Source: Triglochin maritima
Lineage: Eukaryota; Streptophyta; Magnoliopsida; Alismatales; Juncaginaceae
Length of the DNA stretch: 64,000 bases
Assembly: GCA_963682175.1 (NCBI GenBank)
Contig: OY821782.1
Location: 32,881,741-32,945,740 of the forward strand
Direction: 5' to 3'
The position numbers and the translations under genes were made by a program. This document shows positions 10,015 to 19,049 of this stretch, in pieces (positions within the stretch are counted from its first letter, which is position 1; each line of letters begins with the position of its first letter). The notes under the pieces are model-generated. The model did no database searches and was not told the DNA's origin. It was given only the letters and a program-made list of their open reading frames with translations.

Positions 10015-10464
10015 TCAGCAGATATACAATATTTTTTTTTGCCATCGGATTATAACAACGATAACCTTTTGAGTGCGGGAATATCCAACAAGCACACATT
10101 TAATTGATCGAGGAGCCAACTTATCAAGACCGGGATTAAGAATCTGCACAAAAGCCACACAACCGAAAATTCGAGGTGGCAAATGAAAAAGGTGTTCATT
10201 AGGACACAAACGCCAAAAGGGAATTTCCTCACCTAAAATAGCATATGACATTCTATTGATTAGGTAGGAAGCTCTAAGAATAGCATCAAACCACAAGTAT
10301 TGTGGAACTTTCATTTGAGACATGAGAGTACGACTTACATAGAGAATATGTCGGTGTTTGCGTTCATCCACCCCATTTTTTTGGGATGTATGAGGACAAG
10401 AAGTTTGATGTAAAATATCCAATGCAGCACAATTTTTTTGAAGATCTTTGCTGCACAAACTCAA
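10015..10464 (-). pseudogene. Copia element 1: integrase fragment
   Basis: A 149-residue frame with the copia integrase core C-terminal block: HQTSCPHTSQKNGVDERKHRH (Q.NGV.ERK.R, containing the catalytic Glu), followed by LISQMKVPQ.LW-like, AILRASYLINRM and the PP..FGC.AFV.... segment leading to the PRS.KC.LVGYS motif. The frame then runs into unrelated residues before the reverse transcriptase. The upstream part of integrase continues at 13150 beyond the inserted solo LTR. Confidence 0.85.
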
Positions 10465-10723
10465 GAGCTTTATCAGTACAAAAAAACTCTTTTAGAAGCG
10501 GAAAAATTGTGTTTTAATTTCAGCAAAGAAGTGTTTGACAACATCTAGAACACCAGTTCTGTCTTTCATAAGATAAACCCAAGACACTAGAGTATAATCA
10601 TCAATAAAAATGATATAATATTTCTATCTAGAAATAGAAGACACGAGACAGACCCCAAACATCACAATGAATTAATTCAAAAGGTCACATACTAGAACGA
10701 CTAGACGAATACCTATAGGTAGC

Positions 10724-10728
10724 ACGAT
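10724..10728. repeat. Target-site duplication ACGAT (left)
   Basis: ACGAT directly precedes the solo LTR at 10729, and the same five bases follow it at 13151-13155. Confidence 0.9.
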
Positions 10729-11298
10729 TGTAAAGACCCTAACCCTTGCTTATGCGATTAATGGTGATTAGGTGGGGTTTATGGAGTTTTGCATGGGAAT
10801 TGGGGAAAGAGGATGGCGCGAAGGAGGCATGGGCTAGAGGTGTGGGTGAACAGTGGGAGCATGGTGTAGGTGCATGGTGTGGAGTGTTGGTGATGCGATG
10901 GGTGAGGTGATGAAGAGGTGAAGAAAACATCTCCTCTCCTTTTCTTCTTTCTTATTCCTTCTTCTTCAACTCTTTTATCTCTTCAAGCCTCCATCATTTC
11001 CTCTCCCCTTGATCCTCGAGCTTCAGTGGTGAGGGTTGAGGAGCAAGGCGAACGTGCAAGCGAGCGAGTTGGGCTTAGAGCGGAGCGAGGAGGAGGATGT
11101 GCGTGAGGTCGCGGTCCAGAGGCGTCGTCGTGTAAGCTCCGACGTTCATCGGCGACTTTGGAAGAGAGGTATGCCAAGTTCTTGCAATAGAGGCTTTATC
11201 ACACATGTGTGTGAGGTTTGACTTGTCGCCGGAGGTCGGTGACCTCGACGACGACGAGAGGCAACAAGCTGTTCTGGCAAGGCCAGGAACTTGCTGAC

Positions 11299-11880
11299 AA
11301 ACGGTCGACCGGTGTTGGTTTGCGGTCGACCGGTGTTGGTTTGCGGTCGATCGGTTGTAGTGTAAATCTCTATCTTTACCCAGCACCGGTCGAACGATTC
11401 CTTACGGCGGTCGACCGGTTGAGCATATTTAATGGGTTGGAGAGTTACTGATGTTTTTCGGTCCAACGGGGCCCCTGAGCCGTTCGACTGTTGTCTTGTT
11501 TACTTGGTTGGACCAAGCGTTGACCATCTAAACGGTCGACCGCTCGTGACTTCTGTTTGACCGGTAACTTAACTGAACCTTTGGTTCGGTCGACTGTTTG
11601 GATGTGGTTCGACCGTTGGAGACTGGATGATTGTAGGAAGGACCCTGTTGGTATTCGATCGACCGGGATCCCTGAGTCGTTCGACCGATTGCCTTAAGTT
11701 GATTTAGTTTTGACCGGGCGTTGACTACGTTTCGGTCGACTGGTTTATATCGTTTGTTCGACCGTTGGGGACTAAGTCATGAGCCTAGAGTTCGACTGTT
11801 GTAGGTGTTCGGTCGATCGATTTCCCTTGGGGGAGCGGTTTACTGGTATACATTTTTCGGTCAACCATTTGAGCCCAGAA
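11299..11880. repeat. CGGTCGACCG palindrome cluster, LTR A
   Basis: Repeated GGTCGACCGG, CGGTCGACTG, GTTCGACCG and related full or half palindromes at irregular spacing, with a short tandem copy at 11301-11350. This copy is more degenerate than the clusters at 19050 and 26012. Confidence 0.8.
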
Positions 11881-12164
11881 CTGAATCCTGATCCTAGTGA
11901 AGTGTCAATTCTGTCCATGGAAACTCGTGTCCTCGCTTAGAGCGTAAGCTGGGAGGTGACGGTGAGTACGTTGCTTGTGCCTGTCCAAGGACCGCCGTGT
12001 GGAAGAGTGTGGATACTTGGGACGTGCCATCTCTGGTTATAAACTGTGGCGTAATGTTTTGCTTTGACTCTCTTTAGAGTAGCAGTCTGAGGGATCGCGG
12101 ATCCCATTGCTTTCAGTAGGCACGCAACTACCGTTGGGTGAAGTGACTACCGACCTGGATGGCT

Positions 12165-12730
12165 ACGGAGGCCGCTGCCCTGCATTTATAGCGGCGGAGT
12201 TGGTGTTTGCACGTAAAGCTCGATGACCCCGCGGACTTTGGTTCAGATCTGTCGATTGTCTGACCCTCTGTGTGGCGGATATGTTTGATTGGTCTTGATT
12301 GACAGTGATTGCACAAGCCTGTGCGACCTGTGTTGCGACGGGAGGGCCCCTGTGCGGCCTGTGTGGCGGCAGGGAGGATCGCACGTGGTCTGTGTGGTAG
12401 CGGTGATGGACTGCCGATGATGTTTTCCGGATGGTAGCTCTATTAGGCACCTATCGAGTGAGTTCGACCGTACGGCCTGTGTGGCGGTGGTGTTGGACCG
12501 ACCTGAGCGATGGCTCCGTCGGTGTGGTGGTGGACCACGATGTTTTCAGATATGATTCTACCTGCGTGAAAGTGCGAACGCCTCCTCACCGATCCCTTTG
12601 GCTTGTGTAGCCGTATATGAGGTGTGTTGCGTACTGTCCGTTAGACCATATGTGCCTACGGTAGGTCTCCACGGAGACTCGTTAATTGTGGACTGTGCGA
12701 TCTATGTGGCGGCGGAGACGATTGGGGACG
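12165..12730 (+). repeat. Degenerate GCCTGTGTGGCGG repeats in LTR A
   Basis: The phrase CCTGTGTGGCGG or a close variant recurs (for example near 12265, 12345, 12360, 12390, 12476 and 12700), with GATGTTTTCCGG-type spacers. A related phrase occurs in LTR B at 16580-16640. This is the family-specific repeat zone between the palindromes and the hairpin. Confidence 0.55.
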
Positions 12731-12836
12731 GATTTCCGGTTTTACCATTGGAGGGAATGTTGTTCTTATTGCTTTCTATATCATGTCATGCTATACTAGT
12801 ATGATAGGTGGATATAAGGTGAGCTTGTCATACGGG

Positions 12837-13007
12837 GTTTCCTTATGGAAACTTAGGCATTGTTGTTATGTTTATTTTCAGGACTGCTATAGGTTCTGGC
12901 GAGTGGTGACTTAGGGGGATTGCACGTTGGGACCGGATCCTGTTGTCTGCATATTTTAGGTTGTTGTGATTACATGTGTTTTGTATTTCGTATTCCGATG
13001 TAATCAC
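12837..13007 (+). other. Conserved hairpin and covarying stem, LTR A
   Basis: Hairpin GTTTCC-TTAT-GGAAAC at 12837-12852, 28 bases before the putative acceptor CAGG. Downstream, arms GTGATTACA (12966-12974) and TGTAATCAC (12999-13007) pair over a 24-base loop. Both structures recur in the other LTR families, the second with compensating changes. Confidence 0.6.
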
Positions 13008-13150
13008 TCTTTGGGCAAACTCTTATGTAATATGATGCACCAGATATATTTGGGTATTTCTTTGATTAATGTCTAAATTCTTGATGATATTTATTTTTGT
13101 GTTTCCTTGATTTTAAAAGTTTAAATTTTCCGTTGTTTGGGGATATTACA

Positions 13151-13340
13151 ACGATAATGCTTACGCAACTTACATGACTCTCACATTCAAATTGACGCAC
13201 TATCATCGGAGGAAGAGCTTGTTGGAGTTTGGTGCGACAGGGATGACCAAAATGACAATGCCAAAGAAGGACAAACTCCGACGTGGATGCTATTGATGCC
13301 AGACCTGGAGGAATTTCATCACGAACTAGTTGCAATTTTC
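13151..13340 (-). pseudogene. Copia element 1: GAG-pre-integrase fragment
   Basis: The minus strand encodes MQLVRDEIPPG...LLWHCHFGHPCRTKLQQALPP, the LWH.R.GHP motif of the GAG-pre-integrase zinc-binding region that precedes copia integrase. It continues on the far side of the solo LTR at 10728. The ACGAT duplication sits at 13151-13155. Upstream protease and gag are not seen because another copia fragment on the opposite strand begins at about 13420. Confidence 0.8.
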
Positions 13341-13419
13341 ACGGCCCAAACCAATCATCTGCCCCGTCCGCAGATCCTAAAAGATGACATGAAAATGATA
13401 GAAGGTTACCGAACAATGT

Positions 13420-14515
13420 AAGTGTTTGGGAATTTTGCTTAACAGTTTAAAACAAAATCCAAGAGCATGGAATACAACAGTTGATAGTTATTTTTAGAGC
13501 AATGGATTCATGAAAAGTCCATACGAACACGCGTTATAGCCAAAGAAGAATGATGGAGACATTATGATCGTATGTCTCTATGTGATATTATCTTCACCAG
13601 AAATAATCCAGATATGTTTAAAGCTTTAAGAAGGTGATGACCAAGGAGTTCGAGATAACAGATATTGGACAAATTCGTATTTTCTGGGGATTGTAGTATT
13701 TCAATCTAAAAGTTGTATCTTTATTTCTCAAAAGAAGTATGCAAATCAAATGTAAGAAAGATTCATGCTTTAAAATTGTAAACCGGTTGATACTCCAATG
13801 ACAACAGGAACCAAGTTAAGAGTTGATTCGGAAAGAAAGTTGGGGAATCCGCCTTTTCATAGAAGCTTAGTGGGAAGCTTGAGATATTTGACTTTTACAA
13901 GGCCAAATAATATGTTTGCAGTTAGAGTTGTTAGCAAATATATGGACCGACCAAAAGAAGAGCATCTGAAGCTGTAAAGCGAATATTAAAATATATTCAA
14001 GGAACAAAAGACCAAGGTTTGTTGTATATACGTCTTCTGAAGAAGCGAAATTGGTCGGGTATACATAGCGATTACGTTGGTGATATGGATGAAAAGAGCA
14101 TTTCCAGATACATGTTCCAGATTGGGTCAGCAGCAATTGCATGGTCGTCTAAGAAGCAGACAGTTGCTGCTCTATCTTCGTGTGAAGCGGAATATATTAC
14201 AGCAGCAGATTGTATGTGTTTAGCGATTTGGTTGAAGAATTTGATGGTGGAGTTACATCATCCACAAGATCGTTCAATAGAGATATATATGACAACAAGT
14301 CAGCAATATCGTTAGCAAAAAATCCAGTTTCACATGGAAGAACAAAGCACATAGACACAATGTATCATTTTCTACGCGAGCAAGAAAAAGAAAATGTTGT
14401 CCAAGTTATCTAATGCAAGACCAAACATCAAATTGCTGATATTTTTACAAAGCCGCTGAGATCCGAAGATTTTGAAAAGTTCAAGTTCAAGTTTGGAATG
14501 ACAAGTCGAGTTTGA
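13420..14515 (+). pseudogene. Copia element 2: reverse transcriptase 3' half and RNase H
   Basis: Across several frameshifts and stops the plus strand reads the second half of a Ty1/copia reverse transcriptase (LKQNPRAWN, IHEKSIRTRV region, TKEFEITDIGQI, FLGI, PVDTPM, LVGSLRYLTFTRPN) and then RNase H (GLLYI, SDYVGDMD, SAAIAWSSKKQTVAALSSCE, AEYITAAD, ISLAKNPVSHGRTKHID, IADIFTKPL). The frame ends close to the polypurine tract at 14510-14522. The 5' half of the element is missing at the junction with copia 1. Not functional. Confidence 0.9.
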
Positions 14516-14522
14516 GGGGGAG
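14510..14522 (+). other. Polypurine tract of copia element 2
   Basis: GAGGGGGAG directly before an LTR starting TGCTGAAATTGC, the usual copia arrangement for plus-strand priming. Confidence 0.75.
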
Positions 14523-14964
14523 TGCTGAAATTGCAAACTCAACTTGAATTAAAAAATGGAAAATTGGAGGACTTTCTAGAAATAACTAGAAGTTATGGAG
14601 TTTTTAAATAGATAAGAAATCATGAGAAGTTTCTAGAATATTCAAAAAGAAAAGGTGAAGTTGGCAATTCACCTCCATTTGGTTTTCGTGATGGTGGTGT
14701 GTGATATTGGTGTAGTGGCGGTGGAGATTGGGTATAAATATGTAATGGGATCAGTTGCACAGGTATCCGTAGGAGAGAGAATTGGGAGATGATGAGAGTG
14801 TTGCAACACAAGTTTGTGATAATTACAAGCTAGGAGTTTTGTAAGTGTGAGTGTTTGATTTCGTACCGGAGTTATGTTGAATTGTAATCGAACTGGTGTC
14901 TTGTATTTCCACATCAATAAATTGTATTTTTTCTTCCACCAATATTATTTCCATAAATCCAACA
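14523..14964 (+). mobile_element. 3' LTR of copia element 2
   Basis: Starts TGCTGAAATT and ends AAATCCAACA, 442 bases, a typical copia LTR length. TATAAATA lies at about 14732. No partner 5' LTR is in the window and the target duplication cannot be checked because the 5' half of the element is gone. Confidence 0.75.
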
Positions 14965-14984
14965 ATTTACGCTGCATCCTCAAC

Positions 14985-15120
14985 AGCCAACTGGTTGTTT
15001 AAAGGACTAGTTGGATGGGGTCCAATGCAGGTTCGATCCTCACTGCAGCCATGATTGGCAGAATATGGTTACTAACTCACCTAAATATTAAAAAAATTCT
15101 GCCAATTATTAAATAAAAAA
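14985..15120 (+). repeat. Possible tRNA-derived SINE
   Basis: Contains GGTTCGATCC (15031-15040), a match to the RNA polymerase III B-box, about 45 bases after a weak A-box-like CAACTGGTTG. It is followed by a stretch ending in an A-rich tail near 15105-15120. This arrangement fits a plant tRNA-derived SINE. The full cloverleaf of a tRNA gene is absent, and I did not find flanking duplications. Confidence 0.35.
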
Positions 15121-15464
15121 CATGTTATGATTGAAAAGAATAGTTCAATCCATCTTTACCTTCCAAATTACTGGAAGTATCATCACAAATATTTTCTTCA
15201 ATTCAATATGAACTTTCTTATGCACCACGTGTTGAACTAGCTTGAACCACATTACAGAGCTTTACACTCATCAATCTCCAGTATTGTGTCATGGTGAGTG
15301 CAAATGGTTAAATCATATTTGTCCCATCAGTAATGACTCGGTTCCGATTTAATCAGGTCATACTGAATGGTTTGTAGGACGATTTGCAGTGCGTAAGTTT
15401 TTTCAACATCTTATAATTGTCATATAAAATGCGAGCTTATAAGTATTAGTCATTATATGAAGGG
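15121..15464. other. Unassigned AT-rich sequence
   Basis: No frame, repeat or motif that I can support. It lies between the SINE-like element and solo LTR B. Confidence 0.5.
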
Positions 15465-15936
15465 ATCGATGCGAGAACACAAACCTTTTTAGGAAATTAA
15501 TCAAGACTAAATTGATGTGTGTGCGGTTTTTTTGGAGAAGTTTGGGGCTGAGTGCAATTTGCCCACAACTTTACACATGTCTTGGTGTAAGAGGAGGAGA
15601 AAATGGCGGTGGAATTGTTGGACTATAAAAGGAGGAGTGGTGTGAAAGAGGTTTTTTTGCAAGGAGAAAAACTTAAGAGAAGTGAGGGAGAAAAGGAGGA
15701 GTTTGAAGAAAGAGATTAAGAGAAGAGAAGAAACAAGTTGCTAAGAAGAAATATTTTGGCCGTGAGAAGAAAGGGATTCTTGTTGGGAAGGAGGATCAAT
15801 TGGAGAAGGAGGAGAAGTGAAGGAGGAGGAGTTGGGAGAAGATTCAAGCTTCATCAAACTCAGAGTTTGCCAGAGAAAGTTCGTTGGCGTGCAAGCAATC
15901 GTCGTTGTTCTTCGAAAGCTTCTTCAGGCCTTAAAG

Positions 15937-17085
15937 GTATGCCAAGTTCAGTTAGTTAATTTTACTACACAAGTTGTGTAAAGGGTGGGGCTTGACGCGG
16001 GAGACCGGAGGCCTCGTCGTTGATGAGCTGCCGTAGAGACTTTGTCCATTTTAAGCAGTGACTCTGTCCATTTTAAGCAGAGACTCTGTCTATTTTAAGT
16101 AGTGACTATGTCCATTTAATTACACTGGGATTCTGTCCATTTTAAACAGACTCTCTCCATTTTATTACATTGTGATTCTGTCCATTTTAAGCAGAAACTC
16201 TGTCCATTTTAAGTAGTGACTCGGTCCATTTTATTACACTATGATTATGTCCATTTTAAGCAGAGACTGCCCATTTTAAGTAGTGACTCTGTCCATTTTA
16301 TTACAATGTGATTCTGCCCATTTTAAGTAGTGACACTGTCCATTTTATTACACTGTGATTCTGTCCATTTTAAGTAGTGACTCTATCCATTTTATTACAT
16401 CATGGACTTTTGTTCGACCATTGCTGCACAAGATTGTATTATATGATTATGAGCACGTTGGTGCGTGAATTTCTTTTATGACTTATGTTTCCATGATATG
16501 ACATGCATTGAGATCTAAGTAGTAGACCTCTGGGACCATATTCCCCTATGCATGATCTATATGATGTGGCTCTACGGAGCATGATAATCGTCTAGCCTGT
16601 GTGGCGACAGAGATGACTGTCTAGCCTGTGTGGCAATGAAGATGACCAACCCATGTTTTCCAACGGGTATGCTCGACCGATGTTGTTCCGGCGAGTATGA
16701 TCGTCCAGCTGTGGCACGAATTGCGAGTATGACCGACCAGAGTGACGATTGTGGCAGATTGTGGCATTGCGACCATGGATCATATCTCATGATGACTCGG
16801 AAGTGTGTGTGACCTTCACCGAGCCCAAATGACTAGTGTAGCTGCTAGTGGGGGTGTGTCGCGTACTCTCTGTATGATCGCATGTGCCTGCGGTGGGTAT
16901 CCACGGATGTCCAAATAATGTAGAAATGATGACCTTATGACCCCTACGTGGGGAAATAATTGTTATGATTTTATGTTGCCACATTATACTAGTATGATAG
17001 GTCATGTATTGCATGTGCATGTAGGTGGACTTGACATACGGGGTTTCCTTATGGAAACTCATGCATTGTTGTTTTTGTTTTTCAG
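15937..17085 (+). other. Putative LTR-internal leader intron, LTR B
   Basis: Donor-like AAG|GTATGCCAAGTTCAG at 15937; acceptor-like TTTGTTTTTCAG|G ending at 17085; 1149 bases. Same donor decamer as in LTR A and E. Confidence 0.45.
16025..16405 (+). repeat. GACTCTGTCCATTTTAAG minisatellite
   Basis: About fifteen units built on CTGTCCATTTTA, alternating AAGYAGTGACT and TTACACTGTGATT extensions, period about 20-26. It occupies the position at which the other gypsy LTRs carry palindrome clusters. Confidence 0.85.
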
Positions 17086-17213
17086 GTTTCCCCTTCGGGA
17101 GTTGGTAGGGTGGTGAGTGAGGACGAGTACATTTAGGAGTCGGGTCCTCGTGTCTATTTTGAGGTTATTATGACTACTTGTACTTCTGTTTGTTGTATTT
17201 TGATGTAGTCATA
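17043..17213 (+). other. Conserved hairpin and covarying stem, LTR B
   Basis: GTTTCC-TTAT-GGAAAC at 17043-17058. Arms TATGACTAC (17169-17177) and GTAGTCATA (17205-17213) form a 9-bp stem with a 27-base loop. Compared with LTR A both arms have changed together (G to A with C to T; T to C with A to G). Confidence 0.6.
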
Positions 17214-17354
17214 CTTTTGTCAACTCTTGTATATGGTACATTTTATATTATATGTATATATTTTGAGTAGCGTTCCCATGTGATATGGTTATCTATGACT
17301 ATTGAGTATTTTTTAAAGTTTAAATTTCCACTGTCTCGGGGACGTTACAATCGA

Positions 17355-18016
17355 CTACCCTTAAATTTTGTTAACACACGGTTGTACTTGATAATAAAAT
17401 CAAATCTAAATTTTATATTGAAAATTCAAATCATAAATCTTGATCTACAACATAAGTAGACGAAGGATGTCGAATGTAGCATGTTTATTTTTACATATCT
17501 AAATATTACGTAAAATATGTTCCAAATTGTATGATTTCCAATGAAAATGTGAATCCAGCAATCAAGGTCGTACTAACAAAAAATGAACTACTAACCCCCA
17601 TACTACATCTACTAAAATCGTTGGAATCGTAGCTTCAAAGTTTAGTAGTGAGAGTATGACATTTTTAAGTTCAAGTAGTTAGACGAAAATCGAGTCATAT
17701 TTTAGGAGACAAAATGTAATTTACTCATTTAAAAATCCATTGTCACTTTGACATTTCACAAGATGTCCAATTTAATATACATCTAAAGTGTGGTTAAATG
17801 TTTGATAGAAAAAGGATATTAATTGTTCGATATTTTAGTAAATTTGAAGGAAATGTATGATATGAATAAAATTTCACAATTATTGGTTATTTCATAAAGA
17901 TTGGGGAATATTTAGATATAATTCAATTTAAAACATCCCAATGACATGGAAATTAAAATAGTTTAAATCCTCGAAAGAATCTCTAGGAGGGCATATTTAA
18001 AAAAATCACAAATATA
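17355..18016. other. Unassigned AT-rich sequence
   Basis: No protein frame or repeat that I can support. It forms the left flank of the hAT element. Confidence 0.5.
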
Positions 18017-18024
18017 ACCCTAAT
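18017..18024. repeat. hAT target duplication ACCCTAAT (left)
   Basis: Matches 28555-28562 exactly; 8 bp is the hAT size. Confidence 0.85.
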
Positions 18025-18025
18025 T

Positions 18026-18030
18026 AGGGG
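18026..18030. repeat. Gypsy target duplication AGGGG (left)
   Basis: Repeated at 27276-27280 directly after the right LTR. The target lies within the terminal inverted repeat of hAT element 1. Confidence 0.9.
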
Positions 18031-18159
18031 TGTAACATCCTCAAAGCAGCGGAAAATTTAAAATTTATAAACACACAATCAACAGAGGATATTACGCAAA
18101 TAAAGGAACACATGTGCACCAACACATATATATATCCGAACATCAGAGTTTACAAAAGT

Positions 18160-18324
18160 TGTGATTACATCAAAAGCATAAACAAAGGAAACAGTAATCA
18201 CACGACCTCAACCGAGAGAAAGCTGGATCCGGTAGCAGCGCTCCTCTCCTCGGTCACCACCCCCTAACGCCGATCACGGCCTGAAAGTAAACATGCAACA
18301 ATGCCTGAGTTTCCAGAAGGAAAC
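18160..18324 (-). other. Conserved hairpin and covarying stem, 3' LTR
   Basis: Hairpin GTTTCC-AGAA-GGAAAC at 18309-18324 (the stem matches the other LTRs; the loop differs). Second stem TGTGATTAC (18160-18168) with GTAATCACA (18194-18202), loop 25. Confidence 0.6.
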
Positions 18325-18404
18325 CCCGTATGCCAAATTCTAAATGCATGAAATGAAAAGGCACCTTAGCATGCAATTCTACTAAACAAGAAAAGCATCA
18401 CAAC

Positions 18405-18950
18405 CAGGCTGGGCTCCAGGGCTCTCTCACCCAACCACAGCACACACCGCAGGTACGGGGCTCCAGGTCTAATCTCAACCAACCGCCGCACCCACCACAG
18501 TCACGGGACTCCAGGTCTAATCTCAACCAATCGCCGCGACACACTCGTCGCCAAGCTGGGCTCCAGGTCTAATCTCAACCAACCGCAACTACCACGACAC
18601 GACCAAGGGCTCCAGGTCTTTTCAACCAACCCAAACGTCTAAGGGCTCTAGGTCTTTTTCAACCAACCCCTACACGCGGTCCCTGCTCAGGCTCCAGGCC
18701 TTTTTCAGCCAACCTAAACGCACTACGGAGCTCCAGGTCTTTTTCAACCAACCCCGCACAGACTAGCTGGGATCCAGGTCTTTTTCAACCAACCGCAGCT
18801 CTCACACAGTCACGGGGCTCCAGGTCTCTTTCAACCAACCGCCGCAACACCACAATTGTAAGCTGGGCCTCAGGCCTATTTCAGCCAATCCCAAGCTCAC
18901 ACACGGTTACGGGGCTCCAGGTCTAATCTCAACCAACCACCGCAACCCTC
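18405..18950 (-). repeat. GGCTCCAGGTCT...CAACCAACC minisatellite, left LTR
   Basis: About ten units of the plus-strand phrase GGCTCCAGGTCT followed by TTTTTCAACCAACC or AATCTCAACCAACCGC and a variable spacer, period about 45-60. Duplicated at 25370-25910 in the partner LTR. Confidence 0.85.
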
Positions 18951-19049
18951 GTGCACCTAGCACACTTGTCGGAAGAACATCGGCACCACAACTCGCCCCA
19001 CATGGACGACCACGACAACATCACCTCCATAGTGCAAAACAGGACACAA

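Larger units (their letters stand above)
11169..12881 (+). other. Putative LTR-internal leader intron, LTR A
   Basis: Donor-like AG|GTATGCCAAGTTC at 11169; acceptor-like TTTATTTTCAG|G ending at 12881; length 1713 bases. The donor, acceptor and positions recur in four other LTR families in the window. It holds the CGGTCGACCG cluster and a run of degenerate TGTGTGGCGG-type repeats. Inferred from conservation only; no transcript data. Confidence 0.45.
10729..13150 (+). mobile_element. Solo gypsy LTR A (2.42 kb)
   Basis: Starts TGTAAAGACCC and ends GGGGATATTACA, with perfect 5-bp duplications (ACGAT) on both sides and copia integrase sequence continuing beyond each duplication. No internal region is present, so it is a solo LTR, the usual product of recombination between two LTRs. 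Ends and layout match the LTRs of the chromovirus at 18031-27275 (here on the plus strand): pyrimidine-rich leader, GTATGCCAAG, CGGTCGACCG cluster, GTTTCC hairpin, CAGG, and conserved GGTGA and CGGATCC segments. Confidence 0.9.
15470..17349 (+). mobile_element. Solo gypsy LTR B (1.88 kb)
   Basis: Starts TGCGAGAACAC and ends GGGGACGTTACA, flanked by perfect 5-bp duplications ATCGA (15465-15469 and 17350-17354). No internal region. It has the same order of elements as LTR A (purine-rich leader, AAAG|GTATGCCAAGTTC, repeats, CATACGGGGTTTCC hairpin, TTTTTCAGG, GGTGGTGA, covarying stem), but the CGGTCGACCG cluster is replaced by a different tandem repeat. Confidence 0.9.

Noticed and set aside
14985..15120. 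A functional tRNA gene
   Set aside because: Only a B-box and a weak A-box are present; no acceptor stem, anticodon arm or terminator could be placed.
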